Assembly (NCBI RefSeq): GCF_003323735.1
Contig: NZ_QOIM01000037.1
Span: 62,001-126,000 of the forward strand
Direction: 5' to 3'
Source of the DNA: Streptomyces reniochalinae
Lineage (GTDB): Bacteria; Actinomycetota; Actinomycetes; Streptomycetales; Streptomycetaceae
DNA: 64,000 nucleotides
The position numbers were made by a program, and so were the translations under genes. The notes under the pieces are model-generated. The model was not told where the DNA came from and searched no databases. It saw only the letters and a list, made by a program, of their open reading frames with translations. Numbering within the stretch: position 1 is the first letter of the stretch; the number at the start of each line of letters is the position of its first letter. This document shows, one piece after another, positions 1 to 8,499 of this stretch.

Positions 1-1013
1 ACCTCAACGCCGTTGGCGTTCACGTCAACCTTTCGTTCGGTCACCACGAAATCCGCATACAGCGCCACGTAACCCGCGTCAGCCTCAACGACCCCGGCAT
101 ACCCGGGGACGAACGAAGTTGGGTCATACAAGCCCGGGTAGAGCGTCAGCGAAGGAATGGCGACCGGAGCACGGCCAATAGTGATGAGCGCGGACGCCTT
201 GTCTGTGAGCGTCTGCGTTTCCTTAACGTCGTTGAACGAGACCACTACGCGCTTAGTCGGCATGTCTTCCCGTAGGTCATCGTTCGCGACAATGCCAACG
301 AGGTTGTCACCGTTACCCGGGTCAGCGCCGACCGTGTAAGCGTCCGTAGCAAGCTGTGAGCCGTCGTAATCAACCTTCGTCACGTTGCAATTCGTGCCGT
401 GGACGAGAGAGAACGGCAGCGGGTTTTCCCCGCTCGTGTACTTGAGGAACCGGTTACCGAACCGCTTGCCCGGCTCAGCCCAATAGGTGGCGTACCGGAA
501 GTTGAACCCGCCGTCCTCTTCGGCAAGCTCTTGAATAGCTTCGGCAACAACCTTGAATTCCGAACGCGTCCACGTCCGGGAACGGATACGGCCGGAAGTC
601 GTTATGTAACTCGTATCCGTCCCAATGCCGTTCTCTGCGCAAGCATCAATCCACGCGCGAAGTAGCGTGCCCTGATCACCCTTGCCGTTGTAGCCCGTGG
701 TGAACGCACGGCACTTGTAGTAGCTGTGCCACCCGGAAGCGTTCAGCGTGAGTGTCTGCGCTGAAAGGTCAGCGCTCAAGGTCCACACGAGCCCGCCCCA
801 AACCGGCTCACCGTTCCTCAGAATGACGAGCGCGGACGAGATGGGGGAAAGGGTCACCGGGTCCGCCTCAGGCGCGTACAGCGGCATTACAACCGTTGCC
901 GCGCCGTCAGCGTTCAGCGTGTCCGTGTACGAGATCGAAGCGGCAGGCAGTACCGCCCGTACCCTTCCCGTCCGGGGGTCGGCGTGGACTACCTCATACG
1001 ATGCGGCAGCCAT
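1..1013 (-). CDS. Phage tail protein, partial at C-terminus
   Basis: The gene starts with ATG at 1013 behind an AAGGGGGTGG ribosome binding site and runs off the left edge, leaving about 337 codons. The product begins MAAASYEVVHADPRTG and contains beta-rich stretches such as VILRNGEPVWGGLVW and LTLNASGWHSYYKCR. This pattern resembles the Gp37-like minor tail proteins of actinobacterial siphophages, which lie downstream of the distal tail protein. It follows two other tail genes with only 11 bases between stop and start. The exact role (baseplate hub or side tail component) is inferred from position only. Confidence 0.6.
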   Translation of the reverse strand, partial: MAAASYEVVHADPRTGRVRAVLPAASISYTDTLNADGAATVVMPLYAPEADPVTLSPISSALVILRNGEPVWGGLVWTLSADLSAQTLTLNASGWHSYYKCRAFTTGYNGKGDQGTLLRAWIDACAENGIGTDTSYITTSGRIRSRTWTRSEFKVVAEAIQELAEEDGGFNFRYATYWAEPGKRFGNRFLKYTSGENPLPFSLVHGTNCNVTKVDYDGSQLATDAYTVGADPGNGDNLVGIVANDDLREDMPTKRVVVSFNDVKETQTLTDKASALITIGRAPVAIPSLTLYPGLYDPTSFVPGYAGVVEADAGYVALYADFVVTERKVDVNANGVE

Positions 1014-1024
1014 GCCCCACCCCC

Positions 1025-2005
1025 TTAGCTATTCGTGTTCCATGGCGACTTAGAGAACTGCTCGTTGCAGTAGAGATTGGCAATCACGCCATCACTGCCG
1101 TACTCGATCTGTCCGGAAGTCATGAGCGCGATACGGCCCGTGCCACCGGCCGAAGTGGAACCGTAGGTCTGACCCGAAGCGCCGTAAGTGTTCTGCGTAG
1201 GGCGGGAAACCTGATCCGGCACCCGGGCTAGTAGTACGAGCGTTTCTAGATCCTTGGACGGAGAAAGGGAAAGCTGTCCGGACAGCTCCCATTCCGTGGA
1301 ACTCTCCCGGATATAGAGATCACCGGTAACGGTGATATTCGTTCCATCCTTGGCAGCGACATTCTGAGGCGTGCACTTGAACCACGGCCCCGGGTCCGTG
1401 GTGTACCACTTACCGGCAGCCGTGCGCGTCCACCGCTGGTTATTGCTCATGCAATAGACCGTGGCCCCATGCCGGAAGCCGGACGCGTCCGGTAGCTCTC
1501 CCGCCCAATCGACAGCGAAGACACCCGGACCGGGAATCAGCATTTGGTCTCGGTACTGGCCCGTGTAGCGGGTCGGTGTGCCGGTGAACGTAAGTGAGTT
1601 CTTAGGCACGTCCACCCAACACAGAGCGATGGACTTAGCCGGACGAGCCGGGGCAGTTGGGCTAGCTGCCGGTGTGCCGGTCGCAATCTTGATTTCCGGT
1701 CCGGTGCTCGTCATCTGTAGATAGACGAGATCCCGACGAGGGTTAGCCGTGCTTGCGGTGGCTACGTCCACGTAGCTAGTCGCGGTGGTCTCAACCGCGT
1801 AGTACCCGCCCACCCCGTCATAAATGAATGCCTTACCGGGGTTCACCTTTACCGTGCGGTCATCCGTGTTGGACGAGATAGAGAAACCGCCACCGGACGT
1901 GATCAGATGCGCGCCGGACGAGTCGCCTAGCCACAGCTTGTTGAACCGGGTTAGATCCTCTTCGCCGTAGGTCGAACCCTCTTGAAAGTACGTGTAGTTA
2001 GCCAT
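1025..2005 (-). CDS. Phage minor tail protein
   Basis: This 326-residue protein starts with ATG at 2005. The start MANYTYFQEGSTYGEEDLTRFNKLWLGDS and the middle section (GKAFIYDG, ATASTANPRRDLVYLQ) resemble phage tail proteins that carry a receptor-binding or fibre-attachment domain. No enzymatic motif is visible. It is the second gene after the tape measure and is likely cotranscribed with its neighbours, with three bases between the preceding stop and this start. A baseplate or tail-tip structural role is inferred from gene order. Confidence 0.6.
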   Translation of the reverse strand: MANYTYFQEGSTYGEEDLTRFNKLWLGDSSGAHLITSGGGFSISSNTDDRTVKVNPGKAFIYDGVGGYYAVETTATSYVDVATASTANPRRDLVYLQMTSTGPEIKIATGTPAASPTAPARPAKSIALCWVDVPKNSLTFTGTPTRYTGQYRDQMLIPGPGVFAVDWAGELPDASGFRHGATVYCMSNNQRWTRTAAGKWYTTDPGPWFKCTPQNVAAKDGTNITVTGDLYIRESSTEWELSGQLSLSPSKDLETLVLLARVPDQVSRPTQNTYGASGQTYGSTSAGGTGRIALMTSGQIEYGSDGVIANLYCNEQFSKSPWNTNS

Positions 2006-2008
2006 GCG

Positions 2009-2875
2009 TTACACCCATCGGTCTTGCCAAGTAAGGACAGCGGAAGCGGCGGTAAGCGGGTCACCATGGTTCAGCCGTAGCCGGTGGTCCCCGGGCCCGA
2101 ACTCAGGCCACGACGAACCGGCCGTGACAAGAGACGTAATGTCGTTGCCCTCAGCGTCCGTAACAACCTCGTTCGCGCTATCCACCGTGAACCGGCCGGA
2201 ATAGGTGATCCCGAAGAACTTCCGGGTTACGTCGTCCGTGAGAACGGGATTGCTCGTGTTCTCAAAGACGACGAGGGGGCGAGCCGCAACACTCCCCCGC
2301 TCAAAGAATCGGGACACCGGGTCCGGCGGGGGTGAGCTAGAGCCCTTGACCGTGAGCGGCACCGTGAAAGGCACCGTGAGCCCGCCGTCAATCTCGTCAC
2401 GCTGAGAGCTAGTCACCGTCACCGTTCGCTCACCCGCCCCGTAGATGTACGGATCGGTTGCGAACAGCTCAACGACGAGTTCGGCAGCACCGGCCACGAA
2501 ACGGCTTGAGAGCACGCCTGAGCGCTTCCGGGGCCGAACATTGACGTACGCCTCAGTGTCCGCAGCAATGCCCGGGAAAAGGAACCTGAACGGCTTTTCA
2601 TCCCTCCCCGGCATAAACGCTGCCTGAATGTCGGTGACTGCCCGGGAGAACACGGGGGCCGTGTCCGCTGTCACTTGCAGCGTGACAGTGAGGGAACGGC
2701 CCCCCATGTAGTCATCCCCGGGCCATAGCCCGTGACGCTGGACTAGCTCTAGGTCCGCCGTCCGTATGTCCGGCAACGACAAGAGCCCGTCAACTTCGGA
2801 GACCTGTACGGCCGAATTCTCGGCACCCATGAGCAAGCCGTTATAGGTGCACGTCCACTTTTGCAATCCGGCCAT
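2009..2875 (-). CDS. Phage distal tail (Dit-like) protein
   Basis: The reading frame is open from 2968, but the start chosen is ATG at 2875 (MAGLQKWTCTYNG), preceded by GTTGAGGGGGGGC. The longer form would translate through the repeated hairpin at 2902-2922. The product is 288 residues, with a beta-sandwich-like N-terminal half containing GRSLTVTLQV and RPRKRSGVLSSR, typical of siphovirus distal tail components placed straight after the tape measure. Such proteins form the ring joining the tail tube to the baseplate. Assignment rests on position and general character. Confidence 0.6.
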   Translation of the reverse strand: MAGLQKWTCTYNGLLMGAENSAVQVSEVDGLLSLPDIRTADLELVQRHGLWPGDDYMGGRSLTVTLQVTADTAPVFSRAVTDIQAAFMPGRDEKPFRFLFPGIAADTEAYVNVRPRKRSGVLSSRFVAGAAELVVELFATDPYIYGAGERTVTVTSSQRDEIDGGLTVPFTVPLTVKGSSSPPPDPVSRFFERGSVAARPLVVFENTSNPVLTDDVTRKFFGITYSGRFTVDSANEVVTDAEGNDITSLVTAGSSWPEFGPGDHRLRLNHGDPLTAASAVLTWQDRWV

Positions 2876-2901
2876 ACGGCCCCCCCTCAACTTCCAACGG
2901 C

Positions 2902-2922
2902 CACCTACTACTTGAGTAGGTG
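2902..2922 (-). repeat. Phage hairpin repeat, copy 1
   Basis: Perfect 8-bp inverted repeat (CACCTACT / AGTAGGTG) with a 5-base loop ACTTG on the plus strand. It lies between the tape-measure stop and the distal tail start, followed in the transcript by a GTTGAGGGG-type ribosome binding site. The same element occurs four more times in the prophage. Confidence 0.9.
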
Positions 2923-2924
2923 GG

Positions 2925-5564
2925 TTACCTAGGTGCGGTCCGTAGAGTCCACGCAACCTCACGCCCAATGTCGTGAGCGTCAGCGTTCGTCTGAACGTTG
3001 ACCGTGACTCCCGCCCGGTTGGTCAGCGCGGGTGCGGTGACCGTTCCCCCGGCGGTAGCGCCTAGGGCCGAAGCGTCCGCCGTAACGGGCATCTCAAGGG
3101 CAGGCATCTTCGGCAGCGCGGGAACCTTGACGAGGTTCCGCATTGCTTCGTCCACCTCGTCTGAGGTCTGATCAATACCGGCAACGACACCCGCCGGAAT
3201 GAACCGGCCGATTTGGTCGCGCATGAGCCGCGAAGGGGAATGGATACCGAGAGCCTTAGCAATCGGACCCGGAATCATGCTCTTGGCCCAACCGGTGAGC
3301 GTTGACTTAAGCCAACTACCCATGGCCTTAATGCCATTCCACAGACCCCGAACGAGATCCTTACCCTTGCCGTACAGCATCGAGCCGAAGCTACCGAAGT
3401 AGCCGACAATGCGACCCGGAAGACCCTTGACGTAGCTGAGCATCTGCCCGGCGACACGAACGGTCCCGCTCTTGATAGAGCCCCAATGCTTGATGATCAG
3501 ACCAACGAGCGTCCAGTTAAGGAAGAAATTTACGATCTTCCCGGGGATGCCCTTGACCCAATTCACAACGGCATTCCATACACGGATGGTGCCTGCCTTG
3601 ATGGCATCCCACTTGGAAATGATGATGCCAACAAGGGTCCACTTAAGGAATAGATCCTTGATGAAACCGGCAATGCCCTTGATCTTGCCCCAAATCCAGT
3701 CCCACACGGCTAGCGTGGCTGCCTTGATGGCATCCCACTTGGCCACGATAAGCACGACGAGCGCGATTACAGCGGCGGTAATCCAGCCGACCGGACCCAT
3801 AGCAATGAGCCACTGAGCCGCCATGGTTGCGGCCCACACCACGGCACGGGCAGCCATCATGACGAACTGAGCCACCGTGGCAGCGGCTACCCGGATCATG
3901 GATGCGAGGAACTGACCCGTAGCCACCGCCGCTTGTACGGTGAATTGCAACGCAATGCGGGCCATGTTCGCCACGGCAGCGGCAGCCATGCGGACCATTT
4001 GAGCCGCGAACTGAACGGCAGCGCGGGCAGCGCTAGCAACCATGGTCGCCATGGACCGGACCACGTTAGCGGCAGCCGTACCGGCCGAACGGGCAAGGTT
4101 CAGCGCACCCGTTCCCATGGTCTTGAGCCCGGACCCCACGGCGCTTACACCACGGCGGATAGCACCGCCGAGAGTGCCCATACGTCCAGAGAATGCCGAA
4201 GCGGCAGCCTGAGACGAACGGAAGCCGGAAGCTAGCCGACCCATGGCCCCCACGGTTCCCGTAGCGGCCTTAGAGACGAGCCGGAAACCGGGCCCTAGCT
4301 TCGCGGTCCACCCGAAGAGCAGACCCATAATCTTGAGCGTCGGACCCATGGCAGCGGCAAGCGCAAGGAACGCAAAGCCGTACTTGAACACGGTCGGGTT
4401 GGTCTCCGTCAGCTTCCGCACAAAGAGCGTGACCTTATTGAGTACCTGAGTGAATGCGTCCAAGACGCCGGACTCAGATACCGCAATTGCCAGACCCTCA
4501 AGGGCTGAGGTGAACCCCTGCATTCCCGCCTTAGCGGTCGTGCCCATGTTCTTAGCGAACCGGTCGGTTGTGCCGGATGCCCCCTCAATCTCCTTGGTGA
4601 GCTTCCGCATGGCGTCCGAACCCTGCTCGGACAGCGCCGAAATGGCGCGGCCACCTTCGGTACCGAAGATCCGTAGGAACTGCTCATTAGTGGCCCCGGA
4701 CTTGCCCACCTCGTCAATGATCTGCGGAAGGGGCTTTAGCTTGCCGTCCGCCGTCTGGAAAGAAAGCCCTAGGGCGTCCATTTCCTTCTTGGCAAACCTG
4801 CTCGGCTTCATCATCGAGCGGAGAGCCGCACCAACGGCCGTACCACCCATGGAACCCTGCATACCGGCGTTACCCATAAGGGTGAACGCTGCGGCGGTTT
4901 CCTCAACGGAAAGACCCGCCATCTTGGCCATTGAGCCGCCGTACTTGAAAGACTCGCCAAGCCCGGCAACGTCAACGTTACCCATCTGCGACGCCTTGGT
5001 TAGTAGGTCCGTCGCGCGGGTTGCCTCAGTCGCCTTGAGACCGAACCCGGTCATGATGTTTGAAACGATGTTGGCGGTATCGCCAAGCTGCATATTCGCG
5101 GCAGCCGCACCGTTTAGAACGGCGGGCATCGCTTCGTAAATCTCCTTGGGCTTGAATCCCGCCATTGCGAGATATTCCATGCCCTCAGCGGCTTGTGTCG
5201 CGCTGAACTGCGTAGACGCGCCCAAGTCCTTAGCCTGCTTGCGCATCATCTCAAAATCACTGCCGGTGGCTAGTGAAATGTTCTTGACGCGCTCCATCTG
5301 ATACTGAAAATCGGACCCCATCTTGATAACGGCGGTACCGATTCCAGCTAGGGGCAGCGAGACGTTACGGGTAAGCGTGTTGCCTACCCCCTGCATGGAA
5401 CTGCCGAGAGACGACATACGGTCACTCATGGACCGTGTGAGCGTCTGCCCGGCAGCCATACCCGCCTGACGCGCTGCCCGCTGAACGTCCGACATAAGCC
5501 GGTCCGCTCGTGCCTGTAGTTCGATGTACGCAGCACCCGCGCGCATCGCGTTAGCCGTGGCCAT
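2925..5564 (-). CDS. Tape measure protein
   Basis: This 879-residue protein starts at ATG 5564 behind AGGGGGTGGC. It determines tail length and is packed inside the tail tube before ejection. Roughly residues 80-260 match the phage tail tape-measure core (AKDLGASTQFSATQAAEGMEY, LTKASQMGNVDVAG, GMQGSMGGTAVGAALRS). Next comes a long Ala-rich hydrophobic stretch with membrane-spanning potential. Three tandem repeats of about 45 residues follow, each built around KWDAIKAxTxxVWxxxxxxxKG and ending in KWTLVGxII or a variant. The C-terminus is MIPGPIAKALGIHSPSRLMRD, a signature common in tape measures. It is the longest phage gene in the window, placed between the tail chaperones and the distal tail gene. 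Confidence 0.92.
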   Translation of the reverse strand: MATANAMRAGAAYIELQARADRLMSDVQRAARQAGMAAGQTLTRSMSDRMSSLGSSMQGVGNTLTRNVSLPLAGIGTAVIKMGSDFQYQMERVKNISLATGSDFEMMRKQAKDLGASTQFSATQAAEGMEYLAMAGFKPKEIYEAMPAVLNGAAAANMQLGDTANIVSNIMTGFGLKATEATRATDLLTKASQMGNVDVAGLGESFKYGGSMAKMAGLSVEETAAAFTLMGNAGMQGSMGGTAVGAALRSMMKPSRFAKKEMDALGLSFQTADGKLKPLPQIIDEVGKSGATNEQFLRIFGTEGGRAISALSEQGSDAMRKLTKEIEGASGTTDRFAKNMGTTAKAGMQGFTSALEGLAIAVSESGVLDAFTQVLNKVTLFVRKLTETNPTVFKYGFAFLALAAAMGPTLKIMGLLFGWTAKLGPGFRLVSKAATGTVGAMGRLASGFRSSQAAASAFSGRMGTLGGAIRRGVSAVGSGLKTMGTGALNLARSAGTAAANVVRSMATMVASAARAAVQFAAQMVRMAAAAVANMARIALQFTVQAAVATGQFLASMIRVAAATVAQFVMMAARAVVWAATMAAQWLIAMGPVGWITAAVIALVVLIVAKWDAIKAATLAVWDWIWGKIKGIAGFIKDLFLKWTLVGIIISKWDAIKAGTIRVWNAVVNWVKGIPGKIVNFFLNWTLVGLIIKHWGSIKSGTVRVAGQMLSYVKGLPGRIVGYFGSFGSMLYGKGKDLVRGLWNGIKAMGSWLKSTLTGWAKSMIPGPIAKALGIHSPSRLMRDQIGRFIPAGVVAGIDQTSDEVDEAMRNLVKVPALPKMPALEMPVTADASALGATAGGTVTAPALTNRAGVTVNVQTNADAHDIGREVAWTLRTAPR

Positions 5565-5580
5565 GCCACCCCCTGTTGAT

Positions 5581-5982
5581 TTATGTCAGCTTCACCGGCT
5601 GCCCCATCTTTCGAGCCAATGACATAAGGCCACGGTTAGGCGCGTCGGCAGGCTTGGCCACTTCCACACCCGGACGCTCAAGCGGCTTGGGCTCAGGAAT
5701 CGGGTTTTCCTTTACAGCGCCAAGACCGACGAGGGTTCCGCCGAGTAGGTACGAGACAACGCCTAGACGGTCGATTACGCCCGCTAGCAAGTGACGATCG
5801 GGGGTCCACATTGCGGATTCCTCCCCGGCAATAGCCCGGAAGGTTGCCGACTCAGGGGGCAGACGCTCAACAAGAACCCTCAGCCGACGCCAAGTCAGCC
5901 GAGGGGTTCCCAAATCTGCCACCAAATCTAGACCCCAGAATCGGAGTAGGTCAGACTCAATGTCCTCTCCGTACTCCGCCAC
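5581..5982 (-). CDS. Tail assembly chaperone, downstream (T) part
   Basis: This 133-residue frame follows the short chaperone gene and precedes the tape measure, the place where siphophages encode the T extension of the gpG/gpGT chaperone pair. The open frame begins at a GTG (5982) but is also open without stop back to the end of the upstream gene in the -1 frame, so it may be made mainly as a frameshift fusion. The product contains DLLRFWGLDLVADLGTPRL and LSYLLGGT-like hydrophobic turns and a Pro-rich centre. The chaperones would coat the tape measure during tail assembly and are absent from virions. Confidence 0.7.
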   Translation of the reverse strand: MAEYGEDIESDLLRFWGLDLVADLGTPRLTWRRLRVLVERLPPESATFRAIAGEESAMWTPDRHLLAGVIDRLGVVSYLLGGTLVGLGAVKENPIPEPKPLERPGVEVAKPADAPNRGLMSLARKMGQPVKLT

Positions 5983-5999
5983 GAACTCAGCGAGCGCCG

Positions 6000-6299
6000 T
6001 TATTCCCCCAGGTCAATACCCTGCTCATCCGCGTACGCGGCAACAACAATCATCACGTCGTCAGCACGGCCACCCTTGGCGGTGAAGTCGTCGTAACGGC
6101 CACCCATGAGGGCGGTAGCCGCGCCGATATCGTCACCGGCCTTTAGGGCAACCTTCGCAGCGTCCGGCCAGAAACCGGGGGCCGCAATGGCGAACGTCTC
6201 GCCCTCAAACTCAAACTCAATCGCGTCTCCGCCGTTCTTGTCGGCGTGCGCCTTGCGCAGAGTCTCAAGGTTGTAGCGAGCCTTGTTGGGCTTAGACAT
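6000..6299 (-). CDS. Tail assembly chaperone, upstream (G) part
   Basis: A 99-residue acidic protein (MSKPNKARYNLETLRKAHAD...) starting at ATG 6299. Its size, its acidic character and its position between the major tail protein and the tape measure fit the gpG-like tail assembly chaperone. The gene ends CTG GGG GAA TAA. A run of five G immediately before the stop offers a -1 slip into the next frame. The start is preceded by the second copy of the phage hairpin repeat, which lies in the 78-base gap to the major tail gene. Confidence 0.7.
   Translation of the reverse strand: MSKPNKARYNLETLRKAHADKNGGDAIEFEFEGETFAIAAPGFWPDAAKVALKAGDDIGAATALMGGRYDDFTAKGGRADDVMIVVAAYADEQGIDLGE
6003..6009 (-). other. 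Candidate -1 programmed frameshift site in tail chaperone pair
   Basis: On the coding strand the last codons are GGG GAA before TAA, preceded by G. Re-pairing by -1 gives GGG GGA and continues without a stop through ATA ACG GCG CTC GCT GAG TTC GTG into the downstream chaperone frame. Only the GGG pairing is perfect after the slip, so the heptamer is weaker than a classic X XXY YYZ site. The frame offset and uninterrupted reading fit the known siphophage G/GT arrangement. Confidence 0.5.
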
Positions 6300-6344
6300 A
6301 GGGGAACTCTCCTAAAAGTCGAAGGGGGGAAGATGGGGCGGGGC

Positions 6345-6365
6345 CACCTACTACTTGAGTAGGTG
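6345..6365 (-). repeat. Phage hairpin repeat, copy 2
   Basis: Identical to copy 1 (arms CACCTACT and AGTAGGTG, loop ACTTG). It lies between the stop of the major tail gene and the start of the first tail chaperone. Confidence 0.9.
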
Positions 6366-6377
6366 ACCCCTCGTCAC

Positions 6378-6977
6378 TTACGCGCCGGTTCCGGCGTCAT
6401 CGGTGGGCATGTCGGCTGCAAAGTCCGGGTCGGTAATCTGCCACTGAGCCAGTAGCTCACCACCGCCGAGAGCCTGAATGGTCATGCCCCACGCCACCGC
6501 CTCAGCGGACGAGAACTTAGGCGACTCGACTTCCGAAACCTGACCGGTCGGAATGAGCATTCGCCAAACCTTGTCGTCTCCGTCCTTCCACTCAAAGAGG
6601 TAGGCGGACTTGGGACGGGAAACACTCGGCTTAATGTCGATAGTGACACTGCCGGTCTCGGCGTCAATCTCCGGAATAGCGCCGTAGAAATCCTCAAGCA
6701 CCGCCGGGGACGACTCAAGAGAGTTCATCTTGAGAGTGAGCGAACGGCCGGTGACAATCACCCGAACCGTGCCACGCTGCCAAGACTTAACCTCTTCGGT
6801 GTCTTCCGAAAACTCGTGCTCAACGCCGTCATCATCGAACGTGCCAAGCGGGACGAACTCAGCGCCTACAGCCGCACCGGGTGCGGGCATCTCTGCGCCG
6901 GTCTCCGCCTTGTAAATGGTGCCGGTGACTGCCACCCGCACTAGGTCAGTGTTGAAACCCTCAGCGTCTCGCGCCAC
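6378..6977 (-). CDS. Major tail protein
   Basis: The likely start is GTG at 6977, six bases after GAGAGGGG, rather than the in-frame TTG at 6983; the product is 199 residues (VARDAEGFNTDLVRVAVTGTIYKAETG...). Gene order places it between the tail terminator and the tail chaperones, where the tail tube subunit is encoded. The sequence is beta-rich, with KSWQRGTVRVIVTGRSLTL and SAYLFEWKDGDDKVW, and has no enzymatic motif. The stop of the upstream gene lies two bases before this start. This assignment is from position and character, not from a recognised motif. Confidence 0.72.
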   Translation of the reverse strand: MARDAEGFNTDLVRVAVTGTIYKAETGAEMPAPGAAVGAEFVPLGTFDDDGVEHEFSEDTEEVKSWQRGTVRVIVTGRSLTLKMNSLESSPAVLEDFYGAIPEIDAETGSVTIDIKPSVSRPKSAYLFEWKDGDDKVWRMLIPTGQVSEVESPKFSSAEAVAWGMTIQALGGGELLAQWQITDPDFAADMPTDDAGTGA

Positions 6978-6979
6978 GG

Positions 6980-7366
6980 TCAACCCCTCTCAGGTCTAAC
7001 GGAAATTTGATAGGTGCTGACCCACTGGGAGAGTTCCGTAACGTCCTCAACCATGTAGACAAGGCCAGCGATCACAACGACACGGGCGAAGGGTTGGCCG
7101 GTAAGCCTCGTCCCCATGAGTTCGGAGACAACGAGCTGTGCCACGTCGTGGCCGTGCTCGCGGGAGTCGGACCAAACCTCAATTTCGACCGTGGCGTTAT
7201 CAAGGGCGGGCCAATTCATGAACCCGCCTATTCGGTGCACCACCACGAAGGGGTTTGCTCCGTCGTACTCGTGGGGGACGAAAGTCCCGAACTCAACGCC
7301 GTTCGGAAGCCGGTCACGGAGAAAGTCAATGACCATGGCTTCCACGTCCGGGAAGACCGGGGGCAT
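6980..7366 (-). CDS. Tail terminator protein
   Basis: A 128-residue protein (MPPVFPDVEAMVIDFLRDRLP...) starting at ATG 7366, overlapping the upstream stop by one base (TAATG). Small alpha/beta proteins with an N-terminal helix and a central VVVHRIGG-type strand, in this position after the HK97 gp10-like gene, are tail terminators that cap the tail tube and join it to the head. Identification is by position, size and fold-like pattern. Confidence 0.6.
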   Translation of the reverse strand: MPPVFPDVEAMVIDFLRDRLPNGVEFGTFVPHEYDGANPFVVVHRIGGFMNWPALDNATVEIEVWSDSREHGHDVAQLVVSELMGTRLTGQPFARVVVIAGLVYMVEDVTELSQWVSTYQISVRPERG

Positions 7367-7710
7367 TAGCCACCCCCAGTGAGCCGACCAACGGCGGTAT
7401 CAAAGCCACGCCCCAGGTACCGGCCATTACGGCGGGGACCACGGCGCTTAGGTGCGCCGAACTCAATTAGGTTGGCAATGGGGCAGTCATTCCACACCCG
7501 GACGTACACGTAAGAGCCGCTACCGCGTCCCCTCGTGCCCTCACGGATGGAGAAAGAAGAACTGAACCCCTCTTCGTCCGGGGCACCCTGCCGGGCTACC
7601 GCTAGCGCCTGTTCGGCTGCCGCAGTCAGTAGCCCCTTTGCCTCGTCGCCCTGAGCAATTCGGCTAATGGCAGCCTCGTCAACGACGACGCGCACACTGT
7701 TTCTCGCCAC
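7366..7710 (-). CDS. HK97 gp10-like neck/tail completion protein
   Basis: A 114-residue basic protein starting at GTG 7710. The centre LLTAAAEQALAVARQGAPDEEG and the segment VRVWNDCPIANLIEFGAPKR are typical of the HK97 gp10-like family, in which an N-terminal helix is followed by YVRVxNxxxxAxxIEFG. It is encoded between the head closure protein and the tail terminator and probably participates in joining head to tail. The preceding gene's stop is one base away, suggesting translational coupling. Confidence 0.65.
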   Translation of the reverse strand: MARNSVRVVVDEAAISRIAQGDEAKGLLTAAAEQALAVARQGAPDEEGFSSSFSIREGTRGRGSGSYVYVRVWNDCPIANLIEFGAPKRRGPRRNGRYLGRGFDTAVGRLTGGG

Positions 7711-7711
7711 G

Positions 7712-8059
7712 TCACACCACCGCCGAAAGCGTCGCCGTTATGTGGTGCGGACGGGACATGGTGCGACGCGTGACCGGGTGCCCCTGCACCTTGAAAGTTC
7801 CTGCGTCGGTCTCGACTCGACAGCGCGAGTCAATCGCCGTCCCCGGGGGCAGGATGAGAGCCCAAGACGCTTCCGTGTACTCACGCTTAGCGCCGAAGGA
7901 TTCCCCGTTCCCCTGTACGCCGGACGCACGGGGCACTAGACGGCCGTTCACGGTCTCCCGGGCCCCTGAGCCCCACGACTCCGTTTCGTTGCCGTAGCGG
8001 TCCACTGAGAGCCCCGGGTGAACGATGGTCACCACGTCCGGCAGTAGCTCAGCACGCAT
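7712..8059 (-). CDS. Head closure (stopper) protein
   Basis: A 115-residue beta-rich protein (MRAELLPDVVTIVHPGLSVDRYGN...) starting at ATG 8059. It sits second after the head-tail adaptor in a run of four small genes. The pattern VTIVHPGLxxDRYGNET and KVQGHPVTRR fits phage head-tail stopper proteins, which close the portal channel after packaging. Assignment is mainly from gene order. Confidence 0.58.
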   Translation of the reverse strand: MRAELLPDVVTIVHPGLSVDRYGNETESWGSGARETVNGRLVPRASGVQGNGESFGAKREYTEASWALILPPGTAIDSRCRVETDAGTFKVQGHPVTRRTMSRPHHITATLSAVV

Positions 8060-8062
8060 CGG

Positions 8063-8497
8063 CTACCACCCCCACGTGATCTCGTCCCCGTACGCCCACC
8101 CGGTGGGGGTGTGCTCGTTGAGCGTCTGCATGTCGGGCCCGTACGCCATATGCACGGCCCCGATAGCGGAGAGCCCTAGGCACTGGAAAAGCGCTTCCCG
8201 CTCAGCGGGCATAAGCGCCATGCCGTTTACGGACGTGCGGGAAAGCGAATACGAGTAGTCACCGATGTTCTCGGTTGTGATGCCCTTTGGGTTGTTCAAG
8301 ACTCGCCCGGCAAGGTCCATCACAAGCTGACGGACGACGAAAGGCGGGGGCCCCGGAATCTCAACCGGGGCCACCGTCTCTCGTACCAAGTCCGAAGCAT
8401 CCTGTAGCAGCAATTCAGCGCGTGTGCGCTCCGTCGCTGTCAGGGGTTCGGGTAGGCGAGCCTCAAAGTCCCCGATAGGAACTAGAGACTCAGCCAC
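8063..8497 (-). CDS. Head-tail adaptor/connector protein
   Basis: A 144-residue protein starting at GTG 8497, three bases after the coat protein gene. The N-terminal half (RLPEPLTATERTRAELLLQDASDLVRE, PFVVRQLVMDLAGRVLNNP) has the helical pattern of phage head-tail connectors such as HK97 gp6 and SPP1 gp15, which dock onto the portal. It is the first of four small head-tail joining genes. Confidence 0.65.
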   Translation of the reverse strand: MAESLVPIGDFEARLPEPLTATERTRAELLLQDASDLVRETVAPVEIPGPPPFVVRQLVMDLAGRVLNNPKGITTENIGDYSYSLSRTSVNGMALMPAEREALFQCLGLSAIGAVHMAYGPDMQTLNEHTPTGWAYGDEITWGW

Positions 8498-8499
8498 GA

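Noticed and set aside
6003..6009. A canonical X XXY YYZ slippery heptamer for the chaperone frameshift.
   Set aside because: Only the GGG re-pairing is perfect; it is kept as a candidate site, not a canonical one.
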